Assembly: GCA_026874595.1 (NCBI GenBank)
Contig: CM049307.1
Location: forward strand, 53,238,370-53,302,369
Source of the DNA: Sipunculus nudus
Taxonomy: Eukaryota > Annelida > Sipuncula > Golfingiida > Sipunculidae
Direction: 5' to 3'
DNA length: 64,000 nt
Shown piece by piece: positions 12,223-22,730 of the stretch. Below the pieces are notes generated by a model, which was not told the DNA's origin, did no database searches, and saw only the letters and a list, made by a program, of their open reading frames with translations. How positions within the stretch are numbered: position 1 is the stretch's first letter; every line of letters starts with the position of its first letter. The position numbers were made by a program, and so were the translations under genes.

Positions 12223-13700
12223 GATCAAAGTCAGATCAGTGGTTTTGATATTAGGCAGTCTTGTGTAACAATGGGTTTTTAATGGAAAAATTAATTTTTT
12301 TATTAATATATAAAAGGAAGTAAGTCCTAGTGACCAAATTCTTGGCATGGTAGGGGATTTTGGAGACATCTAACTGTATGCCAAATTTTAGGAACTGAGA
12401 GCTGAAGCTGGGGAGCTGAGCTCTAGCAAACTGCATAACACTAGCCTGATGTTCACAATATGTGACATGGTGCTTGAAAACTTGAATAAAATCTACAGTT
12501 TTTGATCAACTGGTTTCAAATTTTTGGTATTAACAGATGAAATGCTAACAAAAACATGCTGTGAAAATTGAATCCACAGCAGTTACAAGAAAAAATGTGC
12601 CATGGTCAAATTTGGGCAAAATTAAAGGTACCAAATTTTTATTTTTGCTAATATTTTAAAAAATGTAAAAGATTTTGATCTAATTTTTTGTATACAATTC
12701 AATTCTGGTTAATTAAAGTTGTAGTGAATGTATAGAAAATATGTATATTATATATGATCAAAGTCAGATCAGTGGTTTTGATATTAGACAGTCTTGTGTA
12801 ACAATGGGTTTTTAATGGAAAAATGAAGTTTTTCATTAATATATAAAAGGAAGTAAGTCATAGTGATCAAATTCTTGTCATGGTAGGGGATTTTGGAGAC
12901 ATCTAACTGTATGCCAAATTTTAGGAACTGAAAGCTGAAGCTGGGGAACTGAGCTCTAGCAAACTGCATAACACTAGCTTGATATACACAATATGTAACA
13001 TGGTGCATGAAAACTTGAATAAAATCTACAGTTTTTGATCAACTGGTTTCAAACTTTTGGTGTTAACTGATGAAATACTAACAAAAACATGCTGTGAAAA
13101 TTGAATCCACAGCAGTTACAGGAAAAAAATGTGCCATGGTCAAATTTGGGCAAAATTAAAGGTACCAATTTTTTTTATTTTTGCTAATATTTTAAAAACT
13201 TTAAAAGATTTTGATCTAATTTTTGGTATACAATTTAATTTTGGTTAATTAAGGTGATATTTCTGGAAAAAAAAGTCCATTGCTTTAACATGTTTTGTGT
13301 TAAGTGATCAAATCTCTTTCCTGATTTTTTACAAAATGCATTATGTTTGGGCCCATAACTTTTTTAAATTATATAATACAGACCTAATTTCTGGCATGTA
13401 TACATAGGAAATGTATAGAGGAATATTTATGGTAAATATGAGGAAAAACAGATGAGATTTGATATTAGGCAGTCCTGAAGTGTAAAAATAGGTTTTAATA
13501 AAAAATTGAGGTTTTTCCTTAATTTCTCACAGGAAAGAAGTCGCAAAGACCCAATTTTCGGCTTGGTAGGAGATCTTGGGAACATCTAACATTATGCCGA
13601 ATTTTGGATTCCTAGGTCTTACGGTTTCAAAACGTGCCAGTTTAACGGACAGATGGACTTACAGCCGACGGACAAAGGACAACGACTATAGCTCAGATGA
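12223..13700. repeat. Dispersed repeat family A, copy 1 remainder plus tandem second unit
   Basis: The segment starting GATCAAAGTCAGATCAGTGG at 12223 recurs at 12755, a period of about 532 bp, and the two units are very similar. A more diverged unit follows to about 13700, ending in a run of ACGGACAG-type words and the palindromic tail CAGATGACTTATCGTCAGCTGAGCTA. Minus-strand ORFs at 12251-12436 and 12784-13008 are the same repeat-borne chance frame in both units. Confidence 0.75.
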
Positions 13701-14987
13701 CTTATCGTCAGCTGAGCTATTAAAAAAAATCAAGAAATTTTAAATTGGAGGGTTCGTAAACCGAAAATTAAAACTTTTTTTCTGAATACGGGTTCGGAAT
13801 ACAAGCATGTTATGTGAGACCATAATACGTTTAAAAGGGTTATATTTGGGCTATAGCTGATATAATAAAGCACTATATCGTACCTCATTGGTTTTCCTGC
13901 GCTTGATGCCTGAGTGTATTCTCACCGAAGTTCCCCGGTTTACGGTTACAAAATCCTTCTTTCTCAGAAAACTTGCTTGTATGACCGAGGGAACGTCAAA
14001 GCCATTTTGTCGAACAGGATGTACCATGCACATTCTGTTACGCGACAACTGACTTTTGTAAAAAAAAAAAAATAAATAAATAAAATAAAATGAGGAAAGA
14101 ACACACACATGAGTTGTTCTATAGAATTATACTGCTCCTATTTTTTACGGTTTAGTTTATTTGGTTGTATAACGTTGCTACTGCTGTCCTTAATTGCCTT
14201 CCATAAAATCATTACAAATTAAACGGAAAGGCAGATTTTTCATCATGAAGGTATCTTGTGGAACTAATTAAATTAAATTCTTGTTCACAGTCACGATTCT
14301 AAGAATTGTGGCACCCTTTTGTATCTTATAATCAATTTGGCAAACATGCATGCTTGGGAGATGAGCAAAAAACAAAACAAAAAAAAAATAATAAAACGGG
14401 ATATTAAAATATAATTTGAGCCCACGGTAATTTTAACGTCCAGTTTTCCCTTAATTTTGCTATTAAATGGAAAGTTTGCAGTTACAATTCTGGATTTGTA
14501 GTTCTTAAATTTAAACTTTAGTTCATGTCATATAAACTGAAAATAAAAATATTTTTATGTCCAAGAGTAAATGATTGAATTTTATCGGTCACGTATACAT
14601 CAAGTCTATATAACATATATTTAGCTACATATGGTATAGATTTACAAACGTTTTGTTATATTTCTGTAATTATAAGATATATAATCTGAAATATTTTCGA
14701 TAATATTTTTTCAAAAAATTTTTTAAGTATTTTAAACTATAAATATTACCAATTAAAATATAACATGGCATCGACTTCAGTTTACATTTTCTTTTCTTAT
14801 TAAAGAGATATTTAGATATTTATATATGCATACTACCATTTTACCTACTATTGTAACACAATGTAAGTCATTTTCATTCAGTTATAAATAAGTTGACTAT
14901 ATACACCAAAGTTTCTGATTACAGTGGGACAGTATAGATTTATAAAATTACATACATGTTTGTGTAGTTCTAAAAGTTCCATAGAAT

Positions 14988-15051
<64 letters not shown>

Positions 15052-16300
15052 CTTAATGCGATATAACATTAAGAAAATGACTGTTGAATGATTTTCAAAT
15101 GAAGATATGCTAAGTTAAGGCTATTTTGTTCACACCTGTTACAGAAGTTTCCGATATAGTCGTCACTGTGCACTCTTTAGATCTGGTTGTCAGGTCAAAG
15201 GAATCTGCGTGACTACATGCCACTCCCGGGATACGCGGTAAACAGGAAATGCCGTTGGGTGATACCTGAAACTTCAGTTAAAAAACAATTGCCGGCATAC
15301 AAATACAGGACACGGAGCTAAGGAAAACAGCCGTGCTTTAATACGTATGTACTTCCATCATACCAGGTTTTAGGGACAGCCCATATTTTAAGCATGGACG
15401 TATCTGCCTTACTTTGTTCGGGGGGAGGGGGGGGGAGGGTTAATATGCCCGAACAAATTACAAGTATCAAAACATAAGCAGCACATCCTGGTAAAAAGTC
15501 TGTTCAGCAACCCATCATAGAAATCACAAATCACATAACAAATGTATTGTTTTCTACCTTTCCAGGCCGCAAAAATGTAAATTATTTGAGCAACATTTTT
15601 GCCAACACAGATGTTGGCATATTGTCTCAAAATATTAAGTAATGCTATACTGGTCAGTCGTGCCTGGCCCATGGTACTCCACATACAAGTCTTCATTAAT
15701 CTGAAGCCTGGTGTTATTCTAAGGCTTGGCCATACAAACTTGTACATTATAACATTTTCATTACGAAACAACAGCTAAAGCCCAATACTTTGTTATTTGC
15801 TTCATGCCCCTTTATACAAAAGGGATAAAGGATTTTCAGCCTATACTGGCTTTGATCAGTGTTGATCCTTTCTTCTATCAAGAAAATTATATTATACCTA
15901 CAGGGCATATAAGAGAGAAACATGATGCATGCAGTATCAGCATCAGTGGGGTATATACATGTATGTGCATTGAGTGAGCTGGTCGGGCCTGAAGGGGTTG
16001 TATGTACGATGTAAATTTAGCTCACTTCTTTTGCGAATTCCTAATATATTATAACGTTAACAGAAGAACAGAAAATACATTTTATTCAGAGGAAATAACC
16101 CAGCGCTATTTGGACCTCATAAGAACATAACTTAAATTTGTTGTTATTTCACATATTTTTTCATATATGCAGGTAATGAAAAAAACCAAATTGCATGACC
16201 TTTTTCACTTTTTATAACTATTTCCTTTCGGGACTTTTCAAGTCAAACAATTATATAGATCAGAGAAACACAAGACGAGGTTGTTAGACACTTGGTCAAT
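13701..16300. other. AT-rich intergenic sequence, no gene seen
   Basis: Contains a G-rich tract at 15419-15439, short poly-A stretches and an (AT)n array. I see no conserved coding segment on either strand. Confidence 0.4.
14990..15047. repeat. (AT)n microsatellite
   Basis: About 28 uninterrupted AT units. Confidence 0.95.
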
Positions 16301-16309
16301 GTATTCTAT

Positions 16310-16975
16310 AAAAACAGAACAGCAGGTGGCACCACCTGTCTGGTCTACAACAAAGCTATCCAAGACGGATAAACATGCTAAATTTCAGGCTGATACATCG
16401 ATCCGCTCCTCAGATATGAGCGATTTTTACCAAAAGCAAACAGACAGATGGACGGCACGCAAAAACAATTGCAGATGGCGCCACAAGTCTTTAATACAAG
16501 GTGGAGGTATTTAAGATCTATGGACATGCACTATATCAGACCAATAGGGCAAATCGCTTCAGAAGAAAGGGCACTTATTTATTCTACGATAAAAAGGGAG
16601 GTGGGTGGCGCTACCTTTCTGGTATCAGAGAAAACTCCCCAAGATGGATGTATATGCCAAAAAAGATTGCAAATGGCGCCACAAGTCTTGATTATAAGAT
16701 GGTAGTATCCAAGGTCTATGGAAATGCACAATATTAGCCTAACACGTTGAACCAATCACTAAGTCGAACAGAAGGCAAACCATGGATGGACGACATGAAA
16801 AAATCATTGTAGCTGGCGCCACCAGTCTCCAGTACGAGATGGAAAGATCTATGCAAAATTTCAGCTCAATAAATTGAACCCCTCCTGAGGCTGATATCCA
16901 AAAGACACCCAGATTTATACTGCACAATAAGGACTTCATGTGGCGCCACCAGTCTTCGTTAGGTACATCTACATA
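16310..16975. repeat. Tandem repeat array with GGTGGCGCCACC cores
   Basis: Blocks of the form TGGCGCCAC followed by AGTCT occur near 16325 (GGTGGCACCACC), 16477, 16604, 16675, 16813 and 16941, spaced about 70-150 bp. Between them lie AGATCTATG/GGTCTATG and TTTCAGCTCA-type segments. This is the reverse-oriented relative of 1741-2062. ORFs here are repeat-borne. Confidence 0.6.
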
Positions 16976-18234
16976 GGTGAGCTTATATCTATGCCGGATT
17001 TCGGAAAGGTCAGTCCAAGAGTCTCAGAGGAGTTCACGGCCGCGGTGGAGACAGTGGAACTCAGTCAAAAACACAGTATCCGCACAAATTTGATTTTGCG
17101 GATACAATTATTACATATTTAATGATAAACATAGATGGCAGACAGAGCTGATCACTTTATGTCCCATTTTGCCGAGGCAAGAATATAAAATATGTTTCAA
17201 TTAAATTAGATCCTTGTTATTTTGTGACACTATTTTTTTCATTTAATAAATCCTTATACATTTACTATAAAACTAATGGGCAGGTGCAAGGGCTCAATGG
17301 AAAAAGGGGGAGGGGGGTTAATAGTGAGAGTAACCACACCTGTGTAAAGTAACAACACCTCTGCATAAACACACAGGATGTGAAATTTAAGGCAACAGTG
17401 CTTACAGGAGGAAAAGATTATTCATAAATATGAAATATTTAAAAGCAGACAGAGAGGTGGACAAACAAAGCCAATCAATTTATTTCATATTCTGCTGAGG
17501 CAGGAAAATAATGAACAAGTGTTTGCATAAGATCCTTACTCCTTTCATTACATCAACATTTTTTTCAAGTTAATAAATTTATATTTTTGCAAAATAAGAT
17601 AATATATCAGAAAATATTAGATGATTCACAATTCTAAATTGCAACACCATTTATCCCTAACTTTGGCAGATAACAAAACATTATGCATACACAAGTATGT
17701 AACATTTACCACAAAAATATAAATATCTATTTATTATAAATTATAAATTTGCAAAACAATAAATATATGAAAATATAACTTGATTCAGAATTTACAATTT
17801 TAAATTGCACCTTTATTTATCCATAATTTGGCTTATATATTGTCAAATTATGCTTCCTGGTGGGTTTAATTGAATTTTAATTTGCTCAAATTATTTAAAA
17901 GGAAATTATTGTCTTTCAAAATGTTACATTCCCACAACATGGCATTATGTATTACTTCTTGATTTAGAATAATTTTGAACAATGGTATTGTAACAGCTTT
18001 TAAATTAAGGAAATACATTTCAAACAAATTTTGCATTACACTGGGGGGGGGGGGGGGTGATATGAGAATAACTGTACACTTGTGACTCCTGCTTCCCCAG
18101 TGACCCATAACAATCAGAAGTAAGCCTGAATGATCCCCAGTGACTAAAGTGGGCTACTTGACAATGCAAGTGAATACAATAAGAGCTTAAAAAAAAATAA
18201 CAGCCTAATTTTGGAGCTTTTATTTTCAAAATTT
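16976..18234. other. AT-rich intergenic sequence, no gene seen
   Basis: Low-complexity AT-rich sequence with a poly-G run at about 18042-18057. No coding segment recognised. Confidence 0.4.
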
Positions 18235-18866
18235 AGATTTTAACATATTAAATCATGTGTACTTGCTGTGAAAATTAAATCGACAGTACTTACTGGGGAA
18301 AATCGTGCCGGGCCAAAGTAGTGCATAATTTAAGGTACTGATTTAATATTAATGTTAATCACTTATACAATGAAAAATTCAGATTTAATTTTGGGTATTC
18401 AATTAAATCTTGATTAAATAATGTTATATCGCTGAATAAAAGTCTCTAGCTTCCACAATTCTCATGTAAAATGAGTAAATATCTTTCTCGATTTTTTACA
18501 AAGTGCATTATATTCGGGCCCATAACTTCAAGACATTACACAATAGGCCTACTGACCTAATTTCTGGTATGTACATAGAAAATATATAAAAGAATATTGA
18601 TATAAGATAGGATCAAAAAGGGGTTTTGATATTAGGGAGTCCTGAAATGTAACAGTGGGTTTAAATGGAAAATTGATGTTTTCCCGTAATATCTCAAAGG
18701 AGCGACGTCGTAGTGCATGACCCAATTTTAGACATCTAACTGTATGCCGAATATCGGATTTGAAGATCTAAGTTTTAAACGGACGCTCGGCGGGACGGTA
18801 AGACGGACGGACGGGTGACGGACCATTGCTATACCTCAGATGACTAGACAGCTGAGCTAAAAAGGA
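18235..18866. repeat. Dispersed repeat family A, copy 3
   Basis: One full-length copy colinear with 11150-11560 and 13270-13700. Landmarks are ACAAAGTGCATTATATTCG, GGTTTTGATATTAGG, an ACGGACGGACGG run, and the tail CAGATGACTAGACAGCTGAGCT. Confidence 0.7.
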
Positions 18867-19144
18867 TAAAGATTTCGCCAGGCTCCTCTCTCTCTCTCTA
18901 TCCGCACAATAGTGATTGTAAAAAGATGTTTCGACTATCTGGGGATTGTGTAGCAAATACAAAGAAAGTTCCTTTCCAACTTTCCATTCATTCAATCAGC
19001 AAAAAAAAGGCACATGTATATCTCCATCAGGGGTTGATGACAATAATGGCTTGACGTATCCAGAGGTTCCTAACGGGGGGTTCTTGTCAGGCGTGGTCTG
19101 GGCTGGTGCGCCTGCTGATGGATGTTCTGGTTTCTGCCTTTTAC

Positions 19145-19242
19145 CTGTCGGTGCTGCTGCTCTCCGGTCTCCTCAATTTTTCTCGTCTCACACCCTGGGC
19201 ATGCTTGTGGGTGGGACGACGATTTGCTTGGCTAGATGGCAT
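19145..19242 (-). CDS. Possible short first coding exon, unrecognised
   Basis: On the minus strand an ATG at 19242 opens 32 codons (begins MPSSQANRRPTHKHAQG, strongly basic) and ends at CAG|GTAAAAG, a usable splice donor. The surrounding 19040-19310 stretch is richer in GC and CpG than its neighbours. No partner exon was found downstream, and the peptide matches no family I know. It could be a retroelement fragment or chance. Confidence 0.15.
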
Positions 19243-19403
19243 CTTCGTCTTCGACTAAAATTCTACGCCTAGGGAGCGCCCAGGGAACGGGTCTTAGACC
19301 CTTCCAACTGGAACAATCGGAGGGCTTCATACATCTTCAGTCAGTGAAGTTTATTATAGGTCTCCTATATTCACAATGTCAGTTTTACAAATGGGCTGTA
19401 CGG

Positions 19404-19412
19404 AAACATGTG

Positions 19413-19443
<31 letters not shown>
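19404..19443. repeat. Poly-C / poly-A homopolymer tract
   Basis: About 22 C followed by about 11 A. Such tracts recur through the window (15420, 18042, 22930, 52783, 52879, 55300) and are likely places for length errors in the assembly. Confidence 0.85.
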
Positions 19444-19444
<1 letters not shown>

Positions 19445-21064
19445 ATAAAAATTAATTTCCATTATTTTTATTTGATTTATACGGGAAATCCGGGCCTTGC
19501 CAATTTACCTTGGTTTCTGTGGAAAAGCAATACAGCTGCGCCTGTGTAACCCCGCATGCATATGATGAAGCATGAACTATTTCAGTGAATTGTCACTGCA
19601 CGTCATCACGGCCGGCAAACCGAAACATGTAGTCCACGTAGACCCATTTGTCAGAGAACAAGATTTTTAAAGAAAAATACGAAAGTTTGGTGTTTAGGAT
19701 GACGACCACCCTGATTTCATTGTCTCGGCGTATTACTGAATATATAAGTTGAAATATGCCTGGAGCGACTTCTCAGCAAATTAAATACTGATTAAAACTG
19801 TGAGCAGAAAGGGGAATAAAGAAAAGGTTTTAGAGCTGCACAAATTCAGAATCAGAACTGCACATTTCCATTTTAATTGAACAAATAGGGGTTAACTTTA
19901 CGTAAGTATATACCATGGATATATTCACAAAACCAAAGTAAAATTAAACTATTGTAACGGACACATCAAGATGTTAATGAACATATAATGAAGCAAATTT
20001 TCTCAACGCTAGAAATCAAGCACGTGTCCAGTCTGAATACTACTACGTAAAGAGAAAGGCTCATGGACTGAAAAACCTGAGAAGTCCGACATATCATTCT
20101 TTGCATTTACGCGGCTCGACCAATTAAAGCTAAGCCGCTGAGCTTCCCGTGAACGTGCTAGAAGAGCCCGACCCTTAAGGTCATGCAAACGGTTCTCAAA
20201 TTTCATTATATTAACATATAACATGATTGCCTATAAATTAATTATCAAAATAGATTTTGTATGAACTGAACCCAATTCCATGAAGGTGACCCTTTCTTCT
20301 ATTTCAGGGTTCCAACTCAAAACCCGAGTATAAATTTAAGTATCTTTTAAGGACTTTCAAGGACCATATCCATCAGATTTCTTATACCAGTTTGGTTAAT
20401 TTGATGACAATGCAGTCGTCAGTTGTGCGACGGTCATGTGACCAACGGCTTTTGTATTCTGAGGATGTTCTGTGTGGCAGGGATATATAAGAGTTACCAG
20501 GATAAACAGGACTCTGATCGTATGTATAGGACTCAACAGATATTAAACCATTCGTGTGGAATGCCTCCTTCAGAGAAGTTTATTTTCTTTATTATATTTT
20601 TTTATGTTACACGTCTTTCTAGTCTTTTGAGTATATGTGTGAGCACCAGCCATCTCAATATACCACTAAAAGAACCTTGAAGTCCATTCCTTCGGGGGTG
20701 TGACATTAAGTCATTTCTAAATTTTGCCTGTTACATCGCACTTTGTACCAGTCCATCACATCAGGGTGTAGTCTCTGTTCTTGGTGCAATGCTGCCATTG
20801 CATAACACACCAACGTTTGCCTAAACTTAACTATAAACTATAGAAGGGCGAAAATGGTGCTAGACTGCTCCAGTTGAGGGATGCTGGAACATCCACCCCT
20901 TAAGCACTCCTTCAGCAAAATTGCATTCTGGCAAACTGCTGTTGTCAGGGGATACTGAGCTAGGGTTAAATTCAGCAGAGATATCACATAACGGCTGAGA
21001 TAATATCATTTTTTGGATCTGTTAAAAAAACAAAGAAAACAACATTTTAATTGTCTTTAGAAAT
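19444..21064. other. Intergenic sequence before the 3' end of EXOC7, no gene seen
   Basis: Mixed-composition sequence. The minus-strand ORF at 20009-20224 has slightly above-average CpG but no recognisable domain and no clear splice context. Left unassigned. Confidence 0.4.
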
Positions 21065-21070
21065 TTTATT
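21065..21070 (-). terminator. EXOC7: Candidate poly(A) signal of EXOC7
   Basis: AATAAA on the minus strand, about 1.4 kb after the EXOC7 stop. Other AATAAA-like words occur within the interval, so the true cleavage site is uncertain. Confidence 0.3.
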
Positions 21071-21484
21071 GAGGCAATGTGATGACATGTTAAGAGACTT
21101 AATCAACACCAGTCTAAAAGTACTCAGAGAATGTTATCCTTCATTAACAGCTTCATTTACACAGACAATAATTTGAGTATATTCACACCAAATAACAGGT
21201 GTGAGAATTTATTCAAATTGCAATGGTCTTGCGAACAGAATAACCATCAATATTCCTGCAAGTTTCAACATTCTGCAGAAAACAACCAATAGCTACACTT
21301 TAACATAAGGCAACAATTTTGACACTATTTTTTCCAAGTGTGCAAGATCCAAAGTTATTGATGTGATTATAAATAGTTCAGATGTTCCTATTGTGCCAGC
21401 AATGCAGTAATAATATGAAAATTGCCCTAATCTGGAAACTGATCAGAAAAAGCATGAAAAAAAGAGCAATGAAATACGCTTGAA

Positions 21485-21890
21485 CTTTGCTGTGAATTAA
21501 ATTCAGGTGAGAAACTGTATTGGTTTATTTATAATGAGTTTCTTGAATATCCATCAGATTTTTTATCTTAAGTGATCATGGTTATAGATTTGTATAGATT
21601 TTTCTGGGAATCAAACTTATGTGAGATATTATATTGGTTAATATTTCTGTTGAGTTTCATCAAAATCTACCAAACTCCTGATAAATTATCGTGGTGACCC
21701 AAAAAGTAGCCTGTGACCTCTGACCTCGTTAAATATGCAAGAATTTTGCCTATAATCAAACTCATGCGAGATAATCTATTGGTAAGTAATTATGGTGTTT
21801 TTCAAGAAAATCCTGCTAAATTATTGCCACGACACTAAAAGTTAATGGACAGACAGTGGATATACCATAATATGTCATGTCATAGACAGG
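21485..21890. repeat. Dispersed repeat family B, copy 1 (in EXOC7 3' flank or 3'UTR)
   Basis: Shares GAGAAACTGTATTGGTT-, CTCATGCGAGATAATCTATTGG- and AAATATGCAAGAATTTTGCC-type segments with 44210-44660 and, inverted, with 63640-64000. It contains a perfect TGACCTCTGACCT (21714-21726), a DR1 arrangement of AGGTCA half-sites. Confidence 0.65.
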
Positions 21891-22493
21891 CATATAAAAA
21901 GGCTTAAGGGAGATACACAAGCTGTCACATTGACAATTTGACTTAAGAAAATCTGAATAAGTAGAAGAAAGCTGCTAGTTGCAGTGGAATTATGTGACTG
22001 CCATACAAAATATTAAACAGCATAAATAAGCCATGCAGATCATAATAAGATTTTCTTTTGGATAATGCTCAAGACAAAGTTTTCAACTTCAATTCCATTC
22101 AAATGAAGTCTATGATGTATTTGTATATAGCATCTCAATATAGCTTGTGAATCCTAGGCATGATAATTTTTTTTCTATTTATTTTCTGATAGTTAAGTTA
22201 ATGTCATAAGGTCAGTACTACCTGTAAAAGGAAGGATGATGATAGTTATATGACTGATGAATGATTATGATTGATGTGTTAATATAAAGCCATTTTGACT
22301 TTAGTTAATATATACAGTAATAATCCAGAAATCACTGATGTTGTTCAGTCACTAAGTGACCCTTCTATAAAGTTTTACTTTAATTCTACTTGGTGGCTCT
22401 GACTGTGAATAATAGCTCTGAATTCCACTGACTTATTGTTATATGGGGCTGAAGATTATGTTGACTAAATAATTAATAAACATATCATCTCTC

Positions 22494-22730
22494 CTAGGCA
22501 GCAGATTCAAAGAAGCTATCAATAAGATCAGCCACCTGGTCCACGGTGTACTTCATGTACTTCTCAGGGTTTTTAGTGAAGTTCATCGCACGGTACTTCT
22601 GTAGGAAGATCTCGTATTTTGGTAAAACAAACTCTTTGTTATCCTGCTTCATCTGTTCTCTCAGTTCAGGATCAGGGATAGAATAGGACTTCTGTATTCT
22701 GACGATATGTTCCATCTCCTGGTTGAAACC
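22494..22730 (-). CDS. EXOC7: EXOC7 exon 22 (residues 613-690, stop)
   Basis: Acceptor TTGTTTAG. Opens GFNQEMEHIVRIQKSYSIPD and ends NFTKNPEKYMKYTVDQVADL plus a short helix, stop TAG at 22494-22496. The TKNPEKYxKY lysines correspond to the phosphoinositide-binding patch described for mammalian Exo70. Confidence 0.96.
   Translation of the reverse strand, partial: GFNQEMEHIVRIQKSYSIPDPELREQMKQDNKEFVLPKYEIFLQKYRAMNFTKNPEKYMKYTVDQVADLIDSFFESAA

Noticed and set aside
12251-13008. Two similar minus-strand ORFs (MQFARAQ...)
   Set aside because: Same chance frame in two tandem copies of repeat family A.
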